NCBI GenBank assembly: GCA_963695975.1
Contig: CAVOIB010000010.1
Location: forward strand, 1-64,000
Direction: 5' to 3'
DNA: 64,000 nucleotides
Source: JBBQVZ01 sp963695975
GTDB taxonomy: Bacteria > Actinomycetota > UBA4738 > HRBIN12
Shown here in pieces: positions 29,458 through 37,240 of this stretch; within the stretch, counting starts at the first letter, position 1, and each line of letters begins with the position of its first letter. The translations under genes and the position numbers were made by a program. The notes beneath the pieces are model-generated. The model was given only the letters and a program-made list of their open reading frames with translations, was not told the origin of the DNA and ran no database searches.

Positions 29458-30828
29458 ATGCGATTGCGGATCGTCCCCGGCGAGATCGGCGAAGGCGAGG
29501 TGCGCGTTCCGGGCGACAAGTCCATCGCACACCGATGGCTCATCCTCTCCGCGAGCGCGAGGGGCAGGAGCCGCCTGGAGGGCCTGCCGAGCTCGCTCGA
29601 CGTCCGCTCGACCGCGTCGTGTCTCGCGCGGATCTCGCCGCTGGCTGGACCTTCACTCGAGGCTTGGGTCCGCAACGCTGCGGGCTCCGGCGAGGGTCAC
29701 GGTTCCACGTGGAACGTCGAGCGCGCGGGATGGGACACCCCGGCACTTGAGGTCGAAGGTGAGGGACGAGGAGCGCTGGTTGAACCCGGCGTCGATCTCG
29801 ACTGCGGCAACTCGGGCACCGCGATGCGCCTGTTGGCGGGATTACTCGCGGCGGCCCCGTTCCGATCGGTGTTGGTGGGCGACGAGAGCCTGTCTGCTCG
29901 GCCGATGGAGCGGGTCGCCGAACCGCTCCGCGAGATGGGCGCGTCGATCAAGACCGCCGACGGCCACGCGCCGCTCGAGATCTACGGTGGGCACCTCCGG
30001 GGGATCGCGTTCCGGATGCCTAGTCCCAGCGCGCAGGTGAAGAGCGCGATCCTGCTCGCCGGACTGGAGGCCGAGGGCCGGACGGTCGTCGAGGAGTCGA
30101 CGAAGACCCGGGATCACACGGAACGGGCGCTGGCGGCGCTCGGAGCGCCGCTCGAGGTGGACGGCCTCACGGTGACGCTCGACCCGTACCGGCACGGCGG
30201 GTTCGCCGGGCGCGTCCCCGGCGATCCATCTTCCGCGGCCTTCCTGGTGGCCGCCGCGGCCCTGAGCGGATCGGCGCTCGCGATCGCCGACGTCTGTCTC
30301 AACCCGACCAGGCTCGGATTCCTGGACGTGATGGGACGGATGGGGGTCAAGACCGAGGTCCGGCCGATCCGACACCAGCTCGGCGAACCCGTCGGCGAGC
30401 TCCGCGTGGCGGGCGGCTCGGTGCTCGCGGGGACGAGGATCGGAGCGGACGAGCTGCCACTCGTGATCGATGAGGTTCCGACGCTCGCGGCGCTTGCCGC
30501 GCATGCGCGAGGGGAGACACGCTTCTTCGGTGCCGCAGAGCTCCGTGTCAAGGAGAGCGATCGGCTCGCCGGTGTGGCCGAGGGTCTCCGCGACCTTGGA
30601 GGGCTGACGGAGACCGCGGGCGACGTCCTCCTCGTGGCTGGAGGGGGGCTCAGGGGCGGCCGAGCGGACGCCCGCGGCGACCACCGATTGGCGATGGCGT
30701 TCGTGGTCGCCGCCCTGCGGGCATCCGCCCCGTGCGAGGTCGACGGGATCGAGGCCGCGGTCGTCTCCTACCCTGGCTTCGTGTCGGCGCTCGGTGGGCT
30801 GGGCGCGACGCTGGAGGTGACGGGATGA
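29458..30828 (+). CDS. aroA: 3-phosphoshikimate 1-carboxyvinyltransferase (EPSP synthase)
   Basis: A 456-residue shikimate-pathway enzyme. Motifs are VPGDKSIAHR (residues 17-26), DCGNSGTAMRLL (115-126), LPLVIDEVPTLAALAA and LRVKESDRLAGVAEGL near 361, and GDHRLAMAF near 404. The GNSGT form of the phosphoenolpyruvate loop is nearer to Bacillus/Staphylococcus enzymes than to GNAGT of E. coli. About 25 extra residues (roughly 60-105) separate the first strand block from this loop. The stop overlaps cmk (ATGA). Confidence 0.93.
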   Translation: MRLRIVPGEIGEGEVRVPGDKSIAHRWLILSASARGRSRLEGLPSSLDVRSTASCLARISPLAGPSLEAWVRNAAGSGEGHGSTWNVERAGWDTPALEVEGEGRGALVEPGVDLDCGNSGTAMRLLAGLLAAAPFRSVLVGDESLSARPMERVAEPLREMGASIKTADGHAPLEIYGGHLRGIAFRMPSPSAQVKSAILLAGLEAEGRTVVEESTKTRDHTERALAALGAPLEVDGLTVTLDPYRHGGFAGRVPGDPSSAAFLVAAAALSGSALAIADVCLNPTRLGFLDVMGRMGVKTEVRPIRHQLGEPVGELRVAGGSVLAGTRIGADELPLVIDEVPTLAALAAHARGETRFFGAAELRVKESDRLAGVAEGLRDLGGLTETAGDVLLVAGGGLRGGRADARGDHRLAMAFVVAALRASAPCEVDGIEAAVVSYPGFVSALGGLGATLEVTG

Positions 30829-31484
30829 GTGTGCTCCGGGTGGTGGCGATCGACGGTGCGGCGGGGGCGGGTAAGAGCACGCTCGCACGCGGCCTGGCTC
30901 GGATGCTGGGGGTCCCATACCTGAACACCGGAGCGATGTACAGGGCCCTCACGTGGAGAGCCCTCGAGGCCGGGATCGACCTCGAGGACGGCGACGCCCT
31001 GGCTACCCTTATGCGCAGGTTGAGGTTCGGCCTGTCCCGGGGCCCCACACCCGAGCTCGAGGTGGAGGGTGTGGCTCCTTCCTCCGAACTCGAGAGCGAG
31101 GGTGTGGAGGCCGCAGTCTCAAAGGTGGCGCGTCACCCGCAGGTCCGCCAACTGATGCGTCAAGTACAGCGTGAGCTCGGGCGGCCGAACGCCGTGGTCG
31201 AAGGTCGCGACATCGGAACGATCGTCTTTCCCGATGCCCCGGTCAAGCTGTTCCTCACGGCCGCACGCGAAGCCCGTGTGGAACGGCGCGCCGAGGAGCG
31301 CGACGCCGGCGATCCCGATGTGTCGAGGGCGCTCAAGGAGCGTGACTCGCTAGACGCTCTAGTGAACCCGTTCGAACCGGCGCCCGGCGCCCTCGTGCTC
31401 GACACGAGCCACCGCACCGTCGAGGAGACGCTCGACGATGCCAGGGCGTTCGTCCTCGAGCGGCTACCCGAGGCGGATGGATGA
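30825..31484 (+). CDS. cmk: Cytidylate kinase
   Basis: A 219-residue kinase that phosphorylates CMP and dCMP. The P-loop is IDGAAGAGKST near residue 9. YLNTGAMYRALTWRA, VEGRDIGTIVFPDA (the CMP-binding Arg-Asp) and a lid region with ERRAEERDAG follow. An acidic, repeat-like stretch ELEVEGV ... ELESEGV occupies the nucleoside-binding insert. It is coupled to aroA upstream and der downstream by 4-nt overlaps; cmk-der is the M. tuberculosis order. Confidence 0.94.
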   Translation: MSVLRVVAIDGAAGAGKSTLARGLARMLGVPYLNTGAMYRALTWRALEAGIDLEDGDALATLMRRLRFGLSRGPTPELEVEGVAPSSELESEGVEAAVSKVARHPQVRQLMRQVQRELGRPNAVVEGRDIGTIVFPDAPVKLFLTAAREARVERRAEERDAGDPDVSRALKERDSLDALVNPFEPAPGALVLDTSHRTVEETLDDARAFVLERLPEADG

Positions 31485-32788
31485 CCGACCCGCCGAAGGT
31501 GGCGATCCTCGGCCGGCAGAACGTGGGCAAGTCGACGCTCGTGAATAGGCTGCTCGGACGCCGCGAGTCGATCGCCCACGAGATGCCGGGCGTCACACGC
31601 GACCGGGTCGACGTCGAGACGTCCTGGCGCGGTCATCGCCTCACCCTGGTGGACACCGGCGGCTACACGCGCTCGGCGCGGGGGATCGAGACGCTCGTGG
31701 TGGCACAGACCGACCGCGCGGCTGCCGAGGCTGATCTCGTCCTCCTCGTCGTCGACGCGCAGGCCGGTGCGACCGAGGAGGACGAGGCGCTCGCGAGGAG
31801 GCTCCGGCGCGCACCAACGCCCGTGATCCTGGTCGCGAACAAGGTCGACAGCGACCGGGAGGAGTCGGACGCCGCCGCGCTCTACACGCTCGGGCTCGGC
31901 GAGCCGATGCCTGTCTCGGCCCTGCACGGACGGGGAGCCGGGGATCTCCTGGATCGGGTCGTCGCCCTCCTGCCGGAGCGCTCGGCGATCGACGAGGAAC
32001 CGGCCCCGGAGCCGAGATTCGCGCTCGTCGGTCGTCCGAACGTCGGGAAGTCGTCCCTGTTCAACCGCCTGGTCGGGGAGGAGCGCTCGGTCGTCTACGA
32101 GGAGGCCGGCACCACGCGGGACTCCGTCGACGCATTGCTCGAGTGGGCGGACGGCCCGGTCCGGTTCGTTGACACCGCGGGCATGCGTCGCCAGACGAAG
32201 GTTCGCGGCGTCGAGTTCTACAGCTTCGTCCGCGCGACGCGCGCGATCGACCGGGCGAACGGCGTGGTCGTGGTGATCGAGGCGCCCGAGGGACTCACAT
32301 CGGAGGACAAGAAGATCGCCGTGCGGGTACTGGAGGCGGGCCGGGGTCTGCTGTTCGCCGCGAACAAGTGGGATCTCGTGGAGGAGAAGGATCGGACCTT
32401 CAAGCGGCTGCAGGAGGAGGTCGCGTTGTTCGCAGGAACCTCCGCCGTACGTACCTCGGCGACGTCCGGACAAGGGGTTCACCGACTTCCGTCGCTGCTG
32501 ACGGGTCTCCATGTCCGATGGGGCCATCGTGTCCCTACGGCGAAGGTCAACGAACTCCTGCAGGCGGCGCAAGCGGAGCGACCGACGCTGCGCGGGGCGG
32601 CGACGCTCCACTACGCCACGCAGGTATCGGCGGGGCCGCCGGCGTTCGTGTTCTTCGGCGGCGGACGCGAACCAGACCCCGGCTATCAGCGGTTCCTGGA
32701 GAATCGGCTCCGGCGCACGTTCGGATTCGAGGGTGTTCCGATCAGGTTGTCGTTCCGGTCCCGCAAGCGGGGGACCAAGCGCACCTAG
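31481..32788 (+). CDS. der: Ribosome-assembly GTPase Der (EngA)
   Basis: A 435-residue protein with two tandem GTPase domains and a C-terminal KH-like domain. The first domain has GRQNVGKSTL (residue ~9), DTGGYT and NKVD. The second has GRPNVGKSSLF near 183, DTAGMRRQTKV and NKWDLV. Der acts in late 50S subunit assembly. Its stop codon sits inside a perfect hairpin that probably ends the aroH-der transcript. Confidence 0.95.
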   Translation: MTDPPKVAILGRQNVGKSTLVNRLLGRRESIAHEMPGVTRDRVDVETSWRGHRLTLVDTGGYTRSARGIETLVVAQTDRAAAEADLVLLVVDAQAGATEEDEALARRLRRAPTPVILVANKVDSDREESDAAALYTLGLGEPMPVSALHGRGAGDLLDRVVALLPERSAIDEEPAPEPRFALVGRPNVGKSSLFNRLVGEERSVVYEEAGTTRDSVDALLEWADGPVRFVDTAGMRRQTKVRGVEFYSFVRATRAIDRANGVVVVIEAPEGLTSEDKKIAVRVLEAGRGLLFAANKWDLVEEKDRTFKRLQEEVALFAGTSAVRTSATSGQGVHRLPSLLTGLHVRWGHRVPTAKVNELLQAAQAERPTLRGAATLHYATQVSAGPPAFVFFGGGREPDPGYQRFLENRLRRTFGFEGVPIRLSFRSRKRGTKRT

Positions 32789-32807
32789 TCCGCAACGGAC
32801 TAGGTGC
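32781..32807 (+). terminator. Hairpin terminator overlapping the der stop codon
   Basis: A perfect 12-bp inverted repeat (GCACCTAGTCCG and its complement) has a 3-nt loop. The upstream arm contains the der TAG stop. It lies 9 nt before the -10 box of the tRNA-Pro gene, so it separates two transcription units. No long U-tract follows. Confidence 0.75.
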
Positions 32808-32815
32808 GACTTGGG

Positions 32816-32821
32816 TACGAT
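32816..32821 (+). promoter_or_regulatory. -10 box for tRNA-Pro
   Basis: TACGAT lies 7 nt before the first base of the tRNA, the expected distance for transcription starting at or just before the mature 5' end. No good -35 box is visible because the terminator stem occupies that region. Confidence 0.55.
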
Positions 32822-32828
32822 GCGGGCA

Positions 32829-32902
32829 CGGGACGTGGCGCAGTCTGGTAGCGCACTGGTCTGGGGGACCAGGGGTCGCGGGTTCAAGTCCCGCCGTCCC
32901 GA
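32829..32902 (+). tRNA. tRNA-Pro (anticodon GGG)
   Basis: A 74-nt cloverleaf. The acceptor arms are CGGGACG (32829-32835) and CGTCCCG (32895-32901), followed by discriminator A. The anticodon stem CTGGT/ACCAG encloses loop CTGGGGG, giving anticodon GGG (reads CCC and CCU). The T arm is GCGGG-TTCAAGT-CCCGC. The 3' CCA is not encoded in full: the genome reads ACCG. pgsA begins 4 nt after the discriminator base. Confidence 0.95.
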
Positions 32903-32905
32903 CCG

Positions 32906-33493
32906 ATGAAGGGGACGGAGCGGTCCGACCGGGCGTCGTCGGCCGTCTTCACCGTCCCGAACCTCCTGTCGTTCCTGCGGATCCTGCTGATCCCTGTGTT
33001 CGTCGTCCTCATCGTCGATGACGACACCACGACGGCCGGCCTCGTGCTGTTCGGCGGCGTCATGGCCACCGACTGGGTCGACGGCTGGCTCGCTCGACGC
33101 ACAGGCCAGATCTCCGAGCTGGGGAAGATCCTCGATCCCACGGCGGACCGTCTCGCGATCGCCGCCGGCCTGATAGCGCTCGTCGTCCGCGGAGTCTTCC
33201 CTCTGTGGGCCGCGCTCCTCGTGCTCGTCCGCGACGCCGTGATCTTCGGTGTGGGCCTGTTCCTCCTGGTCCGCCGGCACCTGCGCCTCGACGTGCGGTT
33301 CATCGGGAAGGTCGCGACGTTCACGCTCATGGCGGCTATCCCGGGGATCGCGTGGGGGAACCTCGGACTGCCGCTTGCCGCCGCCTTCCTCGCCGCCGGA
33401 TGGGTCGCGTACACCGTCGGGATCGTGGAGTACTACATCGCCGCGGCCGCGTACCTCGGCGATCTCCGGCGTGCGCTCGCGAACCGCGTCTGA
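32906..33493 (+). CDS. pgsA: CDP-alcohol phosphatidyltransferase (phosphatidylglycerophosphate synthase-like)
   Basis: A 195-residue integral membrane enzyme. The family motif D-G-x2-A-R-x8-G-x3-D-x3-D is intact in the stretch from DGWLARRTGQ to ILDPTAD (residues ~56-78). Several hydrophobic helices follow. It probably makes phosphatidylglycerophosphate from CDP-diacylglycerol; another CDP-alcohol product cannot be excluded. M. tuberculosis pgsA2 lies just upstream of gcvH, as here. The ATG begins 3 nt after the tRNA-Pro end with no room for a ribosome-binding site outside the tRNA. Confidence 0.88.
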   Translation: MKGTERSDRASSAVFTVPNLLSFLRILLIPVFVVLIVDDDTTTAGLVLFGGVMATDWVDGWLARRTGQISELGKILDPTADRLAIAAGLIALVVRGVFPLWAALLVLVRDAVIFGVGLFLLVRRHLRLDVRFIGKVATFTLMAAIPGIAWGNLGLPLAAAFLAAGWVAYTVGIVEYYIAAAAYLGDLRRALANRV

Positions 33494-33552
33494 GCCGCTA
33501 TCGTTCGGCTCGACCGCGTCGAACGTCGGCGCTCGGCACGAGGAGGACCCGC

Positions 33553-33942
33553 GTGGAGTACCCGGACGACATCCGTTACACGAAGGAGCACGAGTGGGCG
33601 CGCGCAGAAGATGGTGGCGTGCGCATCGGGATCACCGACTACGCGCAGGACGCGCTCGGTGACGTCGTCTACGTCGATCTACCGGACGTTGGTTCGGTCC
33701 TGCGTGCGAATCAGCCGTTCGGCGAGGTCGAGTCCACGAAGTCGGTATCGGATCTCTACAGTCCGATCGAGGGCACGGTGATCCAGCGGAACCCGCTCAT
33801 CGACGAGCGGCCGGAGCTCGTCAACGAGCAGCCGTACGGCGATGGATGGCTGGTCATGGTGGAACCGGCGGACCTCGAGGCGATGGAGGCCTTGATGGAC
33901 GCGGCGGCCTATCGAACCTTCGTGGAGAGCGAGGGGTCCTAG
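33553..33942 (+). CDS. gcvH: Glycine cleavage system H protein
   Basis: A 129-residue lipoyl carrier that shuttles the aminomethyl group between the P and T proteins. The lipoylated Lys is in EVESTKSVSDLYSPIEG near residue 65. The N-terminus RYTKEHEWAR is diagnostic. A GTG start follows AGGAGGA at good spacing. The P-protein subunits lie about 6 kb downstream in the window; gcvT is not present. It begins the gcvH-garA-ftsR block. Confidence 0.94.
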   Translation: MEYPDDIRYTKEHEWARAEDGGVRIGITDYAQDALGDVVYVDLPDVGSVLRANQPFGEVESTKSVSDLYSPIEGTVIQRNPLIDERPELVNEQPYGDGWLVMVEPADLEAMEALMDAAAYRTFVESEGS

Positions 33943-34106
33943 TCGACCGACGGTCGAGCTTCATGCACCTCGAGGGTTGAGGGTGCCCCTCACCACCGGT
34001 TGACCCTACGTGGGCCCTACGATAACGTCCACGCATCGTGAAGGGTTGAGGCTTGCACCTCGACCTCGACCCTCGGCACGAGATCAGGCTCGAGGGGGAC
34101 CTCACC
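33943..34106 (+). promoter_or_regulatory. gcvH-garA spacer with repeats and promoter-like elements
   Basis: The gap holds a palindrome TCGACCG-A-CGGTCGA (33943-33957), directly after the gcvH stop. It also has two copies each of AGGGTTGAGG (33973-33982, 34042-34051) and TGCACCTCGA (33964-33973, 34054-34063). TTGACC (34000-34005) lies 12-15 nt before TACGAT/GATAAC (34018-34026). The spacing is shorter than ideal, so the promoter call is tentative. The paired repeats could be regulator-binding sites. Confidence 0.35.
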
Positions 34107-34568
34107 GTGTTCTGTACCCATTGTGGACATCCCAACAGGGACGACGCGCGCTTCTGTGCGCAGTGTGGGCGTCCGCTGCAGGATGACCCGACGCTCTCAC
34201 TGACCCCGGTCGAAGGTGACGATGAGGCGCAAGATGAGTTCCCCTTCCCTCATGACGAACTCGAACCCGGCCAGGGTCTCCTTCTGGTGAAGCGTGGTCC
34301 CAACGCTGGGTCGACGTTCCTGTTGGTGAACGACGCCACCTCCGTCGGTCGCAACACCGACAGCGACGTGTTCCTCGACGACGTGACCGTCTCCCGCGTG
34401 CACGCGGTGATCGATCGGCGCTCCGACGGAGCGTTCTTCGTCCGCGACGTGGGGAGCCTGAACGGGACGTACGTGAACGGCGAGCAGGTCGACGAGACCA
34501 AGCTGGCGTCGGGCGACGAGGTGCAGATCGGAAAGTTCAAGCTGGTGTTCTTCACGGCGGGGGAGTGA
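34107..34568 (+). CDS. garA: GarA-like FHA protein with N-terminal zinc ribbon
   Basis: A 153-residue regulator. Residues 1-24 form a zinc ribbon (FCTHCGHP ... FCAQCG). An acidic linker (~25-55) with DPTLSLTPVEG follows. The C-terminal FHA domain (~60-150) closely resembles mycobacterial GarA: LVKRGPNAGSTFLL, VGRNTDSDVFLDDVTVSRVH, VGSLNGTYVNG, DEVQIGKFKLVF. GarA controls glutamate and 2-oxoglutarate metabolism, switched by phosphorylation of an N-terminal ETTS-type motif, which is absent here in its usual form. The GTG is chosen for the GAGGGGG site upstream. Confidence 0.87.
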   Translation: MFCTHCGHPNRDDARFCAQCGRPLQDDPTLSLTPVEGDDEAQDEFPFPHDELEPGQGLLLVKRGPNAGSTFLLVNDATSVGRNTDSDVFLDDVTVSRVHAVIDRRSDGAFFVRDVGSLNGTYVNGEQVDETKLASGDEVQIGKFKLVFFTAGE

Positions 34569-34575
34569 TCTGACG

Positions 34576-35301
34576 ATGGCGGGCACGCGCAACTACCAAT
34601 CGATCGGAGAGGTGTTGGTCTCGGTAAAGGCCGAGTTCCCCGACATCACGATCTCGAAGATCCGGTTCCTGGAGGCGGAGGGGCTGATCGAGCCGGAGCG
34701 GACGCCATCCGGGTACCGCAAGTTCTACGTGGAGGATGTGGACCGGTTGAAGTCGATCCTTCGCATGCAACGAGACGAGTACCTGCCGCTCAAGGTGATC
34801 AAAGAGCGATTGCTCAAGCAAGGGGCGGAAGACGAGGACCTCGACGAAGACGGCGCTCCAGCTAGCGGCGATGGGGAGACCTCTAGTGGGGGAGACGATC
34901 TTGCCGAGGCGCCGACCGGGCTGCAGATGTCGCTCGAGGAGATGTCGGCGGCAACGGGCGTCGAACGCGACCGCATCAGGGAGCTCGAGTCGTTCGGCCT
35001 GGTGTCCTCGCACGGCCCCGATGGCGCGAAGTACTACGACGGCGACGACTACATCATCCTGTCGATCGTGAAAGACTTCTTCCGATTCGGGGTCGAGCCG
35101 CGGCACCTCACGATGTACAAGCACTTCGAGGAGCGCGAGGCCGATTTCTTCGAGACGATCGTCGCGCCGACGCTCCGCCAGAAGAACCCGGACGCGCGGC
35201 GGGCAGCGTCGCAGACGCTCTCCGATCTCGCCGTGACGTCGCGCAAGCTGAAGCAGGCGCTGCTCCGGTCGAACCTGCGGGACAATCTGAAGAGCGCGTG
35301 A
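34576..35301 (+). CDS. ftsR: MerR-family regulator, FtsR-like
   Basis: A 241-residue protein with an N-terminal MerR-type winged helix (ISKIRFLEAEGLIEPERTPSGYRKF, residues ~27-51). An acidic, Gly/Ser-rich linker runs to about 115. A second HTH-like and helical region follows (MSLEEMSAATGVERDRIRELESFGLV). It corresponds to Rv1828 and corynebacterial FtsR, an activator of ftsZ. gcvH-garA-Rv1828 order is conserved. It starts 7 nt after garA, and its stop overlaps the dac gene (GTGA). Confidence 0.87.
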   Translation: MAGTRNYQSIGEVLVSVKAEFPDITISKIRFLEAEGLIEPERTPSGYRKFYVEDVDRLKSILRMQRDEYLPLKVIKERLLKQGAEDEDLDEDGAPASGDGETSSGGDDLAEAPTGLQMSLEEMSAATGVERDRIRELESFGLVSSHGPDGAKYYDGDDYIILSIVKDFFRFGVEPRHLTMYKHFEEREADFFETIVAPTLRQKNPDARRAASQTLSDLAVTSRKLKQALLRSNLRDNLKSA

Positions 35302-36575
35302 TCCAGCTGCGCGATCGACCGGGACGCATCGCGCTGGTCGTCATCGTCGCGATCGCATCCCAGACGCTCATCGTGGCGCTCGCCGGCGCGCAGCTGGCGG
35401 GCGGCCCGCCGCCGACGCCGGTCCCACCCGACGGCTCGCTCTCGCCGTTCCCACAGGTGTTGCACACGCCTTCGGATGCGACGGCGCCGCCCCAGGTGTC
35501 GGCGGGGAGCGCGATGTTGGCGGACCTCGACGACGGTCAGGTGTTGTTCGCGAAGGACCCGGACGCTCAACGGGCGATCGCGAGCCTCACGAAGATCATG
35601 ACTGGCCTCCTCGTGCTCGAGCGGCGTGATCCAGCCGACACCGCCACGGTCGCGTCGGACGCCGTCTTCCCTGAGGCGGATCGGCGCGGGGTATCGACCC
35701 TCGGCCTGCAGGCCGGAGAGCGCATCTCCGTGGGAGACCTCTTGTATTCATTGCTCCTGCAGTCGGCCAATGATGCGGCGGTGGTTCTGGCGGATGACGT
35801 GGCCGGTTCACAAGCGCGCTTCGTGAAGCTGATGAACATGAGAGCCCGCGCGTTGGGGATGCGACATACGCGGTTCCGTTCCCCGAACGGGCTGGACGAC
35901 CGCGGGTTCTCGACGGCGCGCGATCTCGTCACCGTGACCCGCAAGGCCATGGCGCTTCCTCGGTTCGCGTCGATCGTCGCAACGGAGTTCCACACGGTGC
36001 CCGCGCCAGAGGGTCCCGATCGTGAGATCCAGAACCGCAACGCGCTCCTGTGGTTGTCCCCGGAGGCGACCGGCGTGAAGACCGGGTTCACGTCCAGGGC
36101 GGGGTACTGTGTGGTGGCCACAGCCGAACGCGACGGCAGGCGCTTGGTGGCGGTGATCCTCGGAGCATCGGGCGATGTCTTCAGCCAGGCGGCGGAGCTC
36201 TTGAACTACGGCTTCGCAGCGTTCACCCGGCATACGTTCGCCACGGCCGGGGAACCGAGCGGCCTCGTGACCCTCCCCGGTGGAAGCGTTCCGGTGGAGA
36301 CGGTCGCGGGACTCGAAGCGCTGATCCCGACGGCCGCGCTGGGGTCGATCCACGAGCAGGTCGTGGTTGCCCCCCTGGCCGCGTACCCACCGGCGCCGGG
36401 GGAGCGGGTGGCGTCCCTCAAAGTGACGATCCCGGGCCTCACGGTCGGACGCATCCCGCTCGTGGTTTCGTCCGTTCCACCACCACCACCGATCGACGAC
36501 CGCCCGTGGTGGGAACGAGCCGCCGCCGCCGTGCTGGACGCGATCCGCTCGGGTATACGCGCCGCGACCGGCTGA
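35298..36575 (+). CDS. D-alanyl-D-alanine carboxypeptidase (PBP5/DacF type)
   Basis: A 425-residue secreted serine peptidase that trims peptidoglycan stem peptides. An N-terminal hydrophobic segment (IALVVIVAIASQTLIVALAG) is a signal peptide or anchor. The catalytic motifs are S-x-x-K in ASLTKIMTG, S-x-N in LLQSANDAAVVLADD, and K-T-G in TGVKTGFTSRAGYCVV. A C-terminal beta-rich domain and a short amphipathic tail (AAAAVLDAIRSGIRAATG) could hold it to the membrane. The GTG start overlaps ftsR. Confidence 0.92.
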   Translation: MIQLRDRPGRIALVVIVAIASQTLIVALAGAQLAGGPPPTPVPPDGSLSPFPQVLHTPSDATAPPQVSAGSAMLADLDDGQVLFAKDPDAQRAIASLTKIMTGLLVLERRDPADTATVASDAVFPEADRRGVSTLGLQAGERISVGDLLYSLLLQSANDAAVVLADDVAGSQARFVKLMNMRARALGMRHTRFRSPNGLDDRGFSTARDLVTVTRKAMALPRFASIVATEFHTVPAPEGPDREIQNRNALLWLSPEATGVKTGFTSRAGYCVVATAERDGRRLVAVILGASGDVFSQAAELLNYGFAAFTRHTFATAGEPSGLVTLPGGSVPVETVAGLEALIPTAALGSIHEQVVVAPLAAYPPAPGERVASLKVTIPGLTVGRIPLVVSSVPPPPPIDDRPWWERAAAAVLDAIRSGIRAATG

Positions 36576-36612
36576 CCCTCGAGCATTCCGCAGCTGGGCC
36601 ACCGAGTGCTGC

Positions 36613-36618
36613 TAGGCT
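36613..36618 (+). promoter_or_regulatory. -10 box for hpt
   Basis: TAGGCT lies 7 nt before the hpt ATG in a 50-bp gap after the dac gene. This predicts a leaderless or nearly leaderless transcript. Confidence 0.5.
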
Positions 36619-36625
36619 CCGGCGG

Positions 36626-37198
36626 ATGACGGAGGTCGCGAGCGTCCTGTATGGACGTGAGGACATCCGCCGGCGGGTCGGGGAGCTCGGGCGCGCGATC
36701 ACCGGGGACTACGCGGGGCGGATGCCCGTGCTGATCTCGGTCCTCAAAGGCGGAACGGTGTTCCTCGCGGACCTGATGCGGGAGATCCCTCTCCCGCTCG
36801 AGGTTCACTTCATGGCCATCAGTCGCTACGGCGAGGCCGAGGAGTCGCTCGGGCGGGTCCAGATCCTCCTCGACCTCGACGTTGATCTCACGGGCCGGGA
36901 CGTCCTGCTGGTCGAAGACATCGTCGATACGGGCCTCACGCTCTCCTATCTGCTCTCCGTTCTGCGTGCCCGCGGCGCCGCCACGCTTGAGGTCTGCGCG
37001 CTCCTGGACAAGTCGGTCAGGAGGATCGCGCCTCTCACGGTGCGGTACGTGGGCTTCGACTGCCCCGACCGGTTCGTGGTCGGATACGGGTTGGACTTCG
37101 CCGAGCTGTACCGGAACCTCCCGGACATCCTGGCCGTAGAGGACCTCCGCGTGCTCCGCGAGGACCCCGACGTGCTCGTGTCGCTCCTCACGGGGTGA
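36626..37198 (+). CDS. hpt: Hypoxanthine (guanine) phosphoribosyltransferase
   Basis: A 190-residue purine-salvage enzyme. PRPP binding is seen in VLLVEDIVDTGLTLSYLL near residue 93. The active-site loop is VLISVLKGGTVFLADLMRE, and the C-terminal FDCPDRFVVGYGLDFAELYRNLPDI is diagnostic of bacterial Hpt. The open frame extends upstream through the dac gene, but homology begins at this ATG. Usually cytoplasmic and tetrameric in the family. Confidence 0.94.
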   Translation: MTEVASVLYGREDIRRRVGELGRAITGDYAGRMPVLISVLKGGTVFLADLMREIPLPLEVHFMAISRYGEAEESLGRVQILLDLDVDLTGRDVLLVEDIVDTGLTLSYLLSVLRARGAATLEVCALLDKSVRRIAPLTVRYVGFDCPDRFVVGYGLDFAELYRNLPDILAVEDLRVLREDPDVLVSLLTG

Positions 37199-37240
37199 GG
37201 TTGCCCGCGCCGGGGGCCACCCGTACAGTGCAGTGAGCCC

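Noticed and set aside
31160..33280. A 706-residue minus-strand open frame
   Set aside because: It is antisense to der, tRNA-Pro and pgsA. Its composition is that of a codon-bias shadow, with no motifs.
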